A stretch of 64,000 nucleotides of DNA. Source: Moniliella sp. 'wahieum'. Lineage: Eukaryota > Basidiomycota > Moniliellomycetes > Moniliellales > Moniliellaceae. A program made the position numbers and the translations under genes. The notes under the pieces were generated by a model. The model did not search any database. It was not told the origin of the DNA and was given only the letters and a program-made list of their open reading frames with translations. This document shows positions 43,690 through 55,119 of the stretch, in pieces. Position 1 is the first letter of the stretch. Every line of letters starts with the position of its first letter. The stretch spans positions 62,001 through 126,000 of the forward strand of contig RSEE01000016.1 of the NCBI GenBank assembly GCA_003971905.1, in the 5' to 3' direction.

Positions 43690-44169
43690 CTTAGCGCGTA
43701 TCCTGCCCGCGCGTCGGAAACGGTGCCCACAGTGTGATCCGTGCTAGTTAATAATGCAATGGGGATTGTTTGGCTGCCCATGTGATCCGATGCTGACGAA
43801 CGCGTCCCTGTGTGTCCCGCCAGTCTAGCCTAGCGTGGTAGTTGTTCTCGCTGCACACCTTGCGTCTCTCCGCCTCGTCGCATCGCATGCTCGGGTAGAG
43901 CACTGCGGCGAGGCACGTATATAGTCGTCCCCGTCTCCGTGTCCCATGCCACCTGCCCGTGCTCGGCACGTGGCGGGCCAACAGAAATGAAACATTGAAG
44001 CCAGGCGAGCAAGGGCCATCCAACCCACCGCTGCGCCGCGCCAGCGCCCAGCGCCCGCGCCAATCGTAGGTCATGGCCGCCATCTCCCCCTCCCCCACCA
44101 CCCCCTGGCACTGCACGCGATGGTGCGTGCCCATGACACCCGCTCGCTCCAGAGTCACGCCCACCCACC
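43690..44169. promoter_or_regulatory. DOP1 upstream region
   Basis: Noncoding between the glycoprotein stop and the DOP1 start. No distinct motif; GTATATAG at about 43917 is a possible TATA-like element. Confidence 0.4.
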
Positions 44170-47100
44170 ATGATGTCCATCGTTTCCCCCGGCCTCGTTG
44201 CTGCCCCCGCCGCTGCAGCCCCAGCGACGGCGACGGCGGCCGTCGCTGCAGCGGGCGCCAGCGCCGGCCCATCTGCCTCGGCCCCTCCCAGCCTGGCGCC
44301 GACGGCGCCGACGACGCATTGTGGCGTACGCCTGCTGCCCGCCGAGCCGAGCGTACTTGGGCGTTGCAGCATGAGCGCACTGCGCTGCGCGACCCAAGCC
44401 AGCGGCGCTACGTGGCTGCCGTCGAGCGCGTTCTGGCTAGCTTTGACTCGGTGAGCGAGTGGGCGGACTTTATTGCCTTTCTTACTCGGCTTGCCAAGAC
44501 GGTGCAGATGCCTGCCGCTGGCTCCGCGTTGTCCCCGCCATCCCAACAAGCATGTGGTCGCCAAACGTCTGTCGCAGTGCCTCAACCCCCTTGCCAGGTG
44601 GCGTGCACACCAAGGCGCTCGAAGTGTATGCATTGATCTCACCCGAATCGGGCGGGATGGGCTGCGGCGCGACCTGGGTGTGTGGACACCGGGTTGCTTC
44701 CCTTTTATGCTGCTGCCGGCCTCTCCTCCCGCAGCCAAATTGTCGACATCTTCACGCGCTTCTACCTCCCTCTCGGCGGAGATGACCTGCGGCCCCTGGC
44801 AGCGGCTTTCGTAGCCGCCATCTTACCCGGCTTGGATGATGAGGCGGCCGAGCACGCGGATGCAACCAACCGGCTTCTGGACCGGCTTGCTTCGTTAATC
44901 GGCTTCCCCTCCTTCGCCTCTGCCCTTTGGCTGGTCACCACCCAAACCGCCAACGTTCGGCGCGCGGCGCTCAACCTCACCCTGCGCGCCTACCCAAACT
45001 CGCCTCGACCCCCCCTCTCGACGGCCGAATTGGAAAACACACTAGGCAGCGACAGGGGGCTTATGCCCGCGCTTTGGCTGCTCTGTCTCCGCGCTGGAGG
45101 TCTGCTCGAGCGCCGATTGTCCTTGGATGTGTTGATTGCCAAACTGCCTCTGTCTAGCGGGCTGTTCCCTCGAGTGATGCACGACGATCCGGACGACAGT
45201 ATGCCCCACGAGAGCCACACCATCGCCACGTCGGATGCGCTCTTACTTGTGGATGCGGCGGCGCGGGTGGTGCTAAGGCGCGACGTGAGCCTCAATCGGC
45301 GTCTCTATGCCTGGCTCCTTGGCTCGGGTTCGGGCAAGCGAAGGAGAGACGGGTGGGCAAGAAGAGTACTTACGCTCTTATACCCTTCCGCTTCTCTCAC
45401 GTGCCCTGATTGGCGCATTCGAACGATTCCACTACCCCCCCGGACAAGACCAACCAACAAGCAGAGCCCGGTGAACCGCAAGAGACGCATCGTACCTTCA
45501 TTGCATTGCTGGACAAGTGGGAGATTGGAAGTGCGCTCACGTCCGAAATCATCTTGGACATTCTAGCTGCGTTTTGGGCTTCGGCGCCCGAGGCACTCCG
45601 CGCTGCGGCCGTCCCGCCCCTATTGCCCGAATCCGGGCAGGAGGAGGCGCCTTTGGACTCGACGGTGGCAGTGGGGACAACAGAGAAGATGCTTCTGGCC
45701 GCGGTGATCCCCAAGTCCTCTACACCCAGCTCGCTCAGGCTATCCAAACCGAACTTTCTGCGTCTGAGCCTTCTTGCTCACTTCGTCCGCCTCTGCTCCA
45801 GTACAGGGATTGCCCAAGCCGACTGGTACGGCGTTGCTCGGCTTTGTCTCACCGCGTTTCCCATTACGGATGATGAGGAGCGCACGGTCCATGTACCAGC
45901 AACTTTGGCCCTCTTCTCTCCCACTCCGCTTGGGGCTGCTCACCTCCTCTTCGGCCCCGAGCCCTGAGAAGAAGGACAAAGTTGGCCGTGCTCTGTTTGC
46001 GGCCCAGCTGGCGCTCAAGCATACCGCCTCAGTGTCTTTTCCTTTTACCACGTTGAACCCGATGCGCCCAAGCCGGGTGGACTGGCGGCTGTGCTGGGAA
46101 ATCTGTATGGTCCAGCCGGTACAATTGGCTTGCCCGAGCTCGAGAATCGCTCGCCGTGCCCCATGCTCCCAACCTGTCCACTCGCACCCTCGGCGACGTT
46201 CTCTCCTCTGACCCTCCTTCGTCGGACCTGCCCCGCTCGAGCCAGGAAGCAACGCGGGCGATTGGATCGGATATGTGGACGCCCGAAGTCGTCATGGAGT
46301 TGCTGGGCGTGGCCGAACTGGTTTTAGCCCAATGTCTCCTGGCCGAACCTTTGGATGGAGCATTGACTTTGCGTGCAGCTGGTATTCTCCAGGGACTGCT
46401 TCGTGCGCTGGACGCTGCGGCGCGCTCGACAGGGCGGGAAGAAAGGGTGGTGGTGCGATGGGTGCCCGATAAGTTGGCCAAGATTGCCCTTCAGCGCCTT
46501 GCTACGTCGGCGGGGGTGCAAGTGGTTCAGGCTGGTCGAGGTGCTGGTGATGTGTGCCACTTGCCGTGCACTGGAGCGGCCTTACCAACTCCGCTCACGT
46601 CCTGCTGTTCAACTCTGACGGATCGCCTCCTCTCCCTCCTCGGGGCAGAGGAAGCGAACCAAGTGAGTGCGGCCACAAGCTCTTTTTATCCCTACAACAA
46701 GCTGCCCCGGTGGGTCTGGTCGAGTCCTGCTCACAGCTCGTTGGTCGCCGGTCCTGCCGTCGCTGCCCCGCCGCGTTGGCAAGGGGGCCTGGGCGATCCA
46801 CCAGCCCGATCGCGCAGGGCAGCGAATCTCTCGCTTGGCGCCTGGGTATCCTCTGGCTTCAATTGGACGAACGCAGCGCCGATACACCTTCCTCCATGCG
46901 CCCTTGCGCTTGGTTCTTTCCGGTCTCTGTGGCCCACCCGGGGTTGCACACCGTCAAATTGCATCGTCCTGGCTCGGGCCTACGTCAAGTCCTTTGCCCG
47001 CGTGGTCGGGCCCATTTTGGTGGATGCCATGTCGGTCCAGGTCATTGTCCGCCCTGCTGACTCGGCGGGGTCGAATTCAGACAATGAGCCTGCCCGCAAG

Positions 47101-50100
47101 GGCGGAACAAGGGGGACGAGTCCCAGGCAGAGTTGTTCCCTCCGCTCGTCTGCACCCAGCCTGCCGACACCGAAGCTCTGGCGAGCAGCGTCGGTCTTCT
47201 GGTTGGAGTAGTCAAAGAAGGTGGGAATACTGCGTTGCGGGCCATGTCAAGCAACCACGTGGGGGGGGCGCCGATCGGGCCTGGTTCGATTCGGGCCAAG
47301 TCGGCAGAGATGCTGGGTGTGGCAGCGTCGCGGGTGGGCTTGGCGCCCGATACGAGCTTGTTGGATGCAGCGGTCATCATGGCCGCCCGGCTCTTGGCTA
47401 CCAATCTGGCGAACCATTAATCCCCACCGCTGGTGCCGGTTGGGCAGCTGTACATGCAGCAGCAGCAGACTTGATCCAAGCAATTGCTGCTCGTCAGAGC
47501 TTGCCTTTGCCTCGCGTGCGCGGCGTTCTGATGGTCCTATTCCGAGCTGTGCGGAGAGCAACAAAGAACGAAACGTCCTGACCCAGGATTCGCTTCTGCG
47601 GGCGCTGCATGACGTTCTCTACACCCGTGTTCCTTCCTTTACCCCTACTGCGTTGGGGGCAGAGACAGTCCCGCCGAGATTCGCCATGCCCGTCGGGCGA
47701 GCGACGATGGGACTCCCCTGGCTACATCTCTTGATGCCTCCCAGGTCGCGGAGCTGCTTCGCATCTTGCGATACGGCATTGTTCCGGGTAACAAGGATGC
47801 TCTTACCCATTGGTCTGACTTTACTCTCTCTGTGCTTCCTGCCGTGAAGGGGCACAGCAAATCGCTCCTTGCCCCGCTGGCTCAGCACTTGTCCAGCTTG
47901 CTCGAACGCGACACGCTGCTTCTCTCTGGGAGAGGCTTGCCCGAGACGGATGTGCTCCTGCTCATGTATCGGATGCTGAGGTGGCGACCCACTTGGCCTT
48001 GGCTGAACGTGCAGTGCTGATGTGTGTGGAAGATGCCATGCCATCGGTCATCGTTCCAGAGACCATGTCAATCCGCTCAGGGCAACGGGACACGTCGAGC
48101 GGGTTGCTGGGGTACGTGACTCGGGCGGCTGGAGGGACGTAGGGACCCCGCCATTGGAAGGGATGCGAGGCGCCAGCCTACCGCTTTGGGCAGCCGAGCT
48201 TCTCTACACCTTGGTGGCCGACGCTCAATCCGCATGGCAAGTCTGTGCCTCGATCGAGCTCGCCTCCACCACACCACGGGACGCTCGTGCGAAAGACATT
48301 CGCCTGCTTACCGCCGCACGCACTCGGGCGCGCTGCCGGCGTACGCTGGAGCGTCTCTATCGCCTCGCTCCGGAGACACGGTTTTGTCGTTGGTGGGTTC
48401 GGCTGCGCAGGTGCACTGGAGTAAGGACGGTACCCGCCACAGCACCACGTTTGTCCCCGTCTTGTTCAGCATTCTCCCTGCCCTGGTCGCGTCGCCTGCT
48501 GTGGCTGTCAACTGTGTGAGCGATGTGGTGACTGGGCGGCGCAAGGCAGACCACCTCCACGTTACCGATACCCTTTTGCTTAGCTTTATCACAGCGTATG
48601 CATCCCATTTGGATGGCGCCGGGGCTGCGGGTGTCTGGCCCGTCGTCGCTGCGATGGGGAGAGATGTGCTGGGCAACACGGCGACAGGGGTCCCTGTCCA
48701 CTTGTGGACAGTGTCCTTCGCGCGGCGACAGGCTTGGCCTCGGCAGCCGCCAAAGATGCCTCGTTTGCATCCGACCGCCGGTTCCGGAAGGACGTGCAAG
48801 ACCAGGTTGTCAAATTGCTCGACTTGTCCGTCTTGGTAGCCGGGCGTGCAGTTGAGTCGTCCACTTCGTCCACTTCGGACTCGTTGGTGGGTGGAGCGCT
48901 TCTGTTCAGCCGCCGTCCAGGGTCAATCACTACGACACCCTGTCCGCTCAGCCTGGCTCTCCTGAAGATGCTGCGCCCGAACCTGATAGCCTGATTGACT
49001 ACATTGCGCACATGGCTTCCACATCCTGCGCCAGCTCGGGGTCGATGCTGATCGTCTGTCGGCCTCGACGAGCAATGCTGTCTACTATTTGATCGTCCCG
49101 CCTTGCGCAACAAACCTCGGTACGTTTTCCCTCATTTGGAGCGATGCAACTTCGGACTGACATTGTACGTGCAGGGATCCTCCTCCCAGTTTAGCTGTGC
49201 TGCAGCTTCTCCATGAGTTGACCACAATGGGGAGCACCCTCAAAGTCTGGCGTTCGATTGTGTTTGAGTCATTTACGGATGGTCGTTTCTTTTCTCAGCC
49301 AGCTTCGGCCATGAAGTGTGGGCGCCGATTATGTGCAACACTTACAGTCTTGACAAGGAGCGCATGATTGACACGATTGCGCGCGTCGGTGCGCCCTCAG
49401 TGCCAATATCAACATTTTTGCCAACCGCGAGGCCGAAACGCGTCTGCGTGCGCTCAACGTCCGTCGACTCGCTTCCTGGTCTATGCAGGAGAGATGGACC
49501 ATTGGCTTCCTCAGCTACCCATGATTCAAGAACGGGTGGTAGACCTCCTCAAGACAAGCGCTCAGCCATCCATCCAGGTCGAAACGTGGCTCGTGCTCCG
49601 CGTGCTTTTTACCCGCTTCAATGGTCAACACCTTTCGCCCCTCTGGCCTAACATTATTGCCGAATGGTGCGTAACCCCCTGTACTTTGAACGGGATGAAC
49701 TTGCTAACCATCTGATTCTATGCAGGTCTCAACTCTTGAGCCACTCACCGACGCAGATCTGATGCCGGCTGAGGGATCCAGTCAATCCAGGTCATCTGGG
49801 CGGTGGCCAAGTTCCTCGACCTGATGCTCACTCTCCAGATTCCTGATTTCCAGATGTACGTGATCGATCAATTGTGTCCAACGATACTAACTCTTTCTCA
49901 TTTCCAGCCAACAATGGCTCTTCATCACGGATACGTCAGATGTGCTTTATCCACCTGAGGGCTGGTTACCTGAGGGCCTTCTGGAACGGGTTGCCGCCGC
50001 CCTGGTCGAGCGAGTCCCGCCTTCCATTGCTGCTGCCGCTCAAGCGTCCACCCCCCGTCGCTCAGCGACAACGGAAACGGCGACCAAAGAAATCTCCAGC

Positions 50101-50434
50101 CCTGGTACGCCAACTCGGCCAAAGGTCCTGCTACCCCGTTCGCCCTGCGCACCCTACAAAGGGAAGTCGTGCTGCGACAGCCGCGCACGAGGCAGCACTC
50201 GCGCCGCAGCGGCGCAAACCGATGCTCCCGGCAGGCGAGAGCGGGAGCGTGGCCCGTTGCTCTGGTTTTGCACTCAGGCAGCCCAACGGTCGTACGAGAG
50301 TGTGTATGCATCGAGCGCACGATTCCCTGCGTAGCGACGGGACGGCCAATGGACCAGCGCCGTCAGGCAACGGTGGTGGTGTTGACTTGGCTGCCGTTGA
50401 TCAAGGCCTGCTGGCGGACATGCTCGACAGCTGA
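44170..50434 (+). CDS. DOP1: Dopey family protein Dop1
   Basis: Very large helical-repeat protein that works with Mon2 and a flippase in Golgi-endosome traffic. The start at 44170 (MMSIVSPGLVAAP) leads through an Ala-rich segment to RYVAAVERVLASFDSVSEWA and FIAFLTRLAKTVQ, then HVVAKRLSQCLNP, RDLGVWTPGLLPFYAAAGLS and DDLRPLAAAFVAAILPGLDD, the signature Dopey N-terminal domain. FASALWLVTTQTANVRRAAL is also characteristic. Middle parts are helical. The C-terminal region has SLAVLQLLHELTTMGSTLKV, SQLLSHSPTQI, FQIQQWLFITDTSDVLYPPE, YESVYASSARF and AAVDQGLLADMLDS before TGA 50432-50434. Introns resolved: 49120-49174 (55 nt), 49667-49725 (59), 49856-49907 (52, with ACTAAC branch site). A dozen or more frame changes are spread through it. 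About 6.3 kb fits a protein near 2,000 residues. Confidence 0.85.
49120..49174 (+). other. DOP1 intron
   Basis: 55 nt, GTACGT donor, ACGTGCAG acceptor; followed by DPPPSLAVLQLLHELTTMG. Confidence 0.75.
49667..49725 (+). other. DOP1 intron
   Basis: 59 nt, GTGCGT donor and CTATGCAG acceptor; joins PNIIAEW to SQLLSHSPTQI. Confidence 0.8.
49856..49907 (+). other. DOP1 intron
   Basis: 52 nt, GTACGT donor, TTTCCAG acceptor, with ACTAAC branch-like sequence; joins PDFQI to QQWLFITDTSDVL. Confidence 0.85.
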
Positions 50435-50940
50435 TTTTGCATCCTGGATATCCATCCTTTTCATCTCGGCGGGTGGGAACGTGCGGGCGGAAAGTAGTCA
50501 AAAAGTGTAGCTGATGTTAGCTCATGTGGCCGCGAAGAATCTCCAAGTACTATTAGTAGCAGCTGGGCCGTTTACGCCTCCAAAAGAGGGTTGCCAGCCA
50601 TTCTAAAAAAGCAATAAGTCGGTCCAGTGCAGGCGAGTTGCAGCCCAGGCAACGGCAATTGCCTATCCGCCAGGTTATACCCCCTCGCCCATTCCTGCCC
50701 ACATGTGGCCAGTTGCGCGGCGGACAAGCCGAAGTGCCGCGACTGCAGGAAAACGCAGAGCGCGGAGAAAAAACAGCTGTGACGAGCTAACCAAATTTCT
50801 AACTCGCCTCGTGCCTTGGCGGAGACAGGTCTTTGAAATTGGGCCCACCACTCCCTTCAAGCTTCAAGCAGGCTTCAGGTGCGGATTATTGGGCCTGCTC
50901 CTCCTACCTCCAACCACCTCTGTTGCGCCCGCTCATCACC
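50435..50940. promoter_or_regulatory. HIS1 upstream region, DOP1 3' flank
   Basis: 506 noncoding bases. No TGACTC general amino-acid-control element was recognised in a read by eye, and no gene is supported. CTTCAAGCTTCAAGC occurs at about 50856-50870. Confidence 0.4.
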
Positions 50941-51944
50941 ATGGCCTCAAATCTACTTGCGAGTGAAGACCTTAACAACCGGATGCTCTTTGCCATCCCC
51001 AAAAAGGGTATGTTTCCTTCCTTGGGCCAGCTGGGAGCGGTCAGCTGACGCATGAGCGGCAGGGCGGCTGTACGAAAAGTGCCTCGCGCTTTTGCAGGGG
51101 GCAGATGTGCAATTCAAGCGACAGCATCGGCTTGACGTTGCGCTGGTGCAGAACTTCCCCATGGCGCTTGTTTCCTTCCTGCTGCCGACATTCCTCGCTT
51201 TGTGGGCCTCGGTAACGTTGATCTCGGCATCACAGGCCAGGACATGGTGGCCGAGAGCGGACCGGCAATTGCGTCGCGGGTGACCGAGGTGCTTCCGTTG
51301 GGTTTTGGCAAGTGCAAGCTCCAAGTCCAGGTACCAGACCCATCTCTGCAGCCACGCGGCAGCGTCGCGGCGCAGGGCCCAATGAAGACATTGGAGGACC
51401 TGGTCGGGTGCCGGATCGCCACATCGTTTGACCATTGGCTGGCGCGTACTTTGCCGACTTGGACAAGCGCGTCGCTTCGGGTAAGCAAACCGAGATTCAG
51501 TTCATTAGCGGCAGTGTCGAGGCTGCATGCGCATTGGGCATTGCCGATGGCATTGTGGACCTGGTGGAGAGTGGAGAGACGATGCGCGCCTGTGGCCTCG
51601 CGCCGATTGCGACGCTCCTCGAATCGCAGGCCACGCTCATTCGTTCCGCCCAGCCCCACGCGCGCTCGGATACAAAGCTGATCAACCTCATTACCAACCG
51701 GATCCGCGGTGTGATCGCAGCACAACGCTACGTGCTTTGCACCTACAACATCACCAAAGCCGACTTGCCTGCACACTCGAAATCACCCCCGGCCGGCGGG
51801 CAGCGACAGTGATGCCGCTTGAGGATGAGACGGAACGCCGTATCGGCGATGATTGTGCGCTCGAGGCAGCCACCATCATGGACCGTCTCGAGGCAGTGGG
51901 CGCATCCGACATTCATCACCACCATCGCCAACTCGCGGGCGTAA
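50941..51944 (+). CDS. HIS1: ATP phosphoribosyltransferase
   Basis: First and committed step of histidine synthesis (ATP + PRPP). MASNLLASEDLNNRMLFAIP and KKG cross a 55-nt intron (51008-51062) into GRLYEKCLALLQGADVQFKR. Long-form HisG motifs follow: FVGLGNVDLGITGQDMVAES, LGFGKCKLQVQVPD, EDLVGCRIATSF, TEIQFISGSVEAACALGIAD, DGIVDLVESGETMRACGL, and the C-terminal regulatory part ITPGRRAATVMPLED, AVSAMIVRS, AATIMDRLEAVGASDI and TIANSRA before TAA 51942-51944. Frame changes lie near 51170, 51430, 51775, 51830, 51865 and 51915. The gene is convergent with the site-2 protease, 149 bp apart. Confidence 0.94.
51008..51062 (+). other. HIS1 intron
   Basis: 55 nt, donor GTATGT, acceptor GCGGCAG; joins IPKKG to RLYEKC. 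Confidence 0.88.
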
Positions 51945-52093
51945 AAGGAGGTTTGGAACCAAATGCATACATGTTGGCTGTCTTTCCAAAGGCACCTCGT
52001 TGTTTACATTTCCAGACAACGTGGACAAAGCCTGCACCTGGGATCTAAAGAGTTCGGGGAGGGTGGGGTGCAAAGGTATCTTTTAGTTTTGGT

Positions 52094-54587
52094 CTACCTG
52101 TGAAGTAGCATAGCTACCAATGCCAGCAAAGTACAGCCTTGCAAGCCCCGGTGAAAGGCAGTGCCGATACGATGGGCCTGGGCCAAGCGGCGCGGAGAAG
52201 GACGACGAGCCGGGCGAGCTTCCTCAATCAGTTCCGGATCCCATTCTTGCCCCTCCCTGCCCGGCCGCCCACTGTTCTGCGGCCGAACGGAGCAGGACAT
52301 GGACGACTGTGGAGGCATCCAAACCAGGAAGTGGCAGGCCATTGAGCAAGGCAAGCGAGACGGACGTTAACACGAAATAGCCGGCACCTAGTTCGAGCAA
52401 CATCAGCCATCCATCCCACGTAGCGTGCGGGAGGGGTAGTAGTTGAGTCCATTTTCGAGCCACGTAGGGCGACACGGTTGTCCCCCCAAGGCGCTGCTGG
52501 GATCTCCAGCAAGCAAGAGCGTCTGGCTTGGAATTCCCTCGTTCGAAACCGCGGCACTGGGGGAAAGGAAGTTGATCCGTACCAAAGGGACCGTTGGGAA
52601 GATGCATTCCCCTTTCCGGCGAGTGGTGCACATATCCGAGGTTTGGCACACCTTACCGCCAAATTGCTCAAAGGGGGCTGTGCGCCAATAGGGCCAGTGC
52701 GTTCACTCCGCGCATCCGACCTTGTCTGTCGCTGAAACATACATCGGATCCTTGAATGGCCGAGCCGCGGGAGCACGAATGCAGCAAGGAAGTGTTGGTG
52801 CCGTTGCTGGGCAGGGGGTCGGGCGCAAATAGGTCCGAGCTGCCCGTGTCCGCATCTGCGTAAGTCTCCGAGGGTGCAAATAAATCTTCCCCCGCAGCGT
52901 CAGGGGCTTCTGATCCAGGTTTTGGCCTGCAGACTGGGGCTGTGGTGCCCAGATGGACGAAGCGACGCACCATCCTCTTGTCTCCGTGGAGGCAAAGATG
53001 GCCTGGGCATAGCTTCAAGTCGGTCCCCAGCTGAGGGGATGCGACCCGAGGCGTAAAACTTGGTCTCCTCCACCGAGAGAAGGACACTGCCTACACCCAA
53101 AACAGGAGCAGCCTGTGCCAAAGCAGAGCCAGGGTCGACTTTTGCAACGCGGAGTCCGCCCTTGGCATCACATGTAGGTCCTAGCCCGCACTTCCCCGTA
53201 TCCTCATCTGATGAGGGCAATGCGGCGGTAATGGGGTCCTTGCTCCATCCAAAGTACCGCATCATTGCAGCAACGCCACCTTCGGCACCACCAGGAAGGT
53301 ACATGCCCGCCCGGACTGAGCGGACTCCCGCCAAGAGTGAATGAGGCAAAACCAACGCCCCAGGCCTAGGGGCAAACGAGGTCGGTACACCCACCACAGC
53401 AATGAAGAGGAAAACCGAGACAAGGTTAGCTGCCACCCCAGCACCAAGGATGCGAAGCTTGTGTCGCAAGGCCAATCGTGACTCTTTCCCCCTTCAAACA
53501 GGGTAGGGGGGAAAACGACAAACGCGGCGACAAGCCAGCCGGGGATGGGAATCCAGACGCCCAATGCTCGAGGAAGACACTCATCTTCTTCTCCCTCCCA
53601 CTCGGTCTCCTCTCTCCGCTGAGCACGACGGCTGAGGTAAACTGATACCGCAGCCAAAGCGTGGCCACCCACCTCGGATGAGCTGGGCCCCAAACAGGTG
53701 ATGAGCAAAAGGGTGGTGTGGGAAAAGGGTATGGTCAAGCCGGGGATGAGTGGGACAAGGTGCACGCCACCCGAACTAGGGGCAGCGGGTTCAGCAGCAG
53801 CGGCAGCATCGCGCGCTTGGCGAAGACGTCATCATTGTTCTCGGCCACGACAGCATCGCCTGCATGGTTCGACGGATGTGGAAGTAAACGGCGCTCAGGA
53901 GTTGTTGTAGTGCAGGCAGAGCAAGATGCCCAAGACACAGACACATGGCGGCCGACCAGAGCAGCGATACAACGGCTGCGATGGATGTGGCCGTCGTAGG
54001 CCGCGGCTAGATGAGAGACAGGCGAAGGGAGTGGGCGAAATGGGCAAGCCAGGCGTGATGAGAGTAGACTCAACATGGATGCTGTTGAAGGACAAGTGCA
54101 AGGTTGTGTTGGATACCGGTACAGGTTCAAGAGCAGGTGCAAGAACGGGTGAGCTGGAAGGCAGGGCGGAGGCGGAAGAAAGGCGGTCGTGGGCGCGAAG
54201 CGTGTTGCGACGTGGACGCGTGGAAGGGGTGGAAGCAGGAGCGTTGGCAGTGGTGCTGGTGCTGGCGGGGCGGTGTTGCTACTGCTGGAGGAGAGGGGGA
54301 GCAAGGGGATGGTGGCGGAGGGCTCGCCGTCACTGCCCCTGCCCAAGGGACGCGGTGGGTCCATGTGCGGGTCAGAACCTCGGTCCAGGTGGGCGGGGCA
54401 GGCCGTGTGTGGCGGACGACGAGACGGAGGGCGGGTGGGATGGTGGCGGTGGAGCATCGACAGCGAGGGCGATGCCGCCGCCGTGCCGCTGCCGGGCGGG
54501 GGCAAGCACCGCCCGCAGCAGCGCCTGGGCCACCAGCCACGGCGCCAGCGCGACGGCGACGATCCACACCAGCGTAGCGGCGTCCAT
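52094..54587 (-). CDS. Site-2 protease (intramembrane metalloprotease, M50)
   Basis: Golgi membrane zinc protease that in basidiomycetes releases SREBP-type factors (Sre1) for sterol and hypoxia responses. The start at 54587-54585 gives a membrane segment, MDAATLVWIVAVALAPWLVA. VHLVPLIPGLTIPFSHTTLL precedes the metal site, which reads H-(x)-EVGGHALAA rather than HEVGHALAA: the DNA around 53672-53692 seems to carry a few extra bases. A large insert follows, with ALGVWIPIPGWLVAAFVV, a PDZ-like DAKGGLRVAKVDPGSALA, and a Cys/Ser region. The second metal-binding motif is LLNGLPLPGLDAS, matching NxxPxPxLDG with Ala for Gly. The C-terminus has a last span GLQGCTLLALVAMLLHR, ending at TAG 52094-52096. 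Frame changes are many (near 54480, 54150, 53765, 53470, 52900, 52660, 52300). Confidence 0.8.
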
Positions 54588-55119
54588 GGCGCTGCGGCGT
54601 GCGCCCTGGGAGGAAGGCCTCGCACCCGACTGCGGCTTTGGTGGGCCTCAGGGCCGCATGCACTCATGGCCCCATCCATCACCCACCATCCCTCCCCGCA
54701 CCCAGCCCGCTCGCTTCGCGGTCACGTGCTGCCGCTGGTCGCAGGCGGCGCTCCTGTGTGCTTACATCAGGCGCTCCGGCGCCCCAATGCCCTCTTCAGC
54801 AGCTTGGTTTAATGACTGACGCCATGCCGCCCCCTCGCCGCCGCCTCTCCACCGGCTCCGGCATGGAGGCAGTGTCGAAATGGACGGCCAACTGCGCGAG
54901 TAGGGCACAGGGGCAGTGTGCTGTCGTTATCGCCACCCATGCATCGCCCGCAGCTGATACGATGCGCTTATTAGGGGCCATCTGATGTGGGCCTCTGCGG
55001 CAACCACTCCTCTCACCCCCCCCCCCACCACCACCGATTCTATCTGCTCTTTCGTCCCCTCCCCCCGCCCCTCCGGTCTTCTCCCGTTCCTGTTTCGCCG
55101 TTTCGCACTCGTCCACACC
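54588..55119. promoter_or_regulatory. Divergent promoter of site-2 protease and FHA gene
   Basis: GC-rich, 532 bases between head-to-head starts; a C10 run near 55018-55027. No specific element identified. Confidence 0.4.

Noticed and set aside
5176-51944. ARG4 and HIS1 as part of an amino-acid gene cluster
   Set aside because: They are 45 kb apart with unrelated genes between them.
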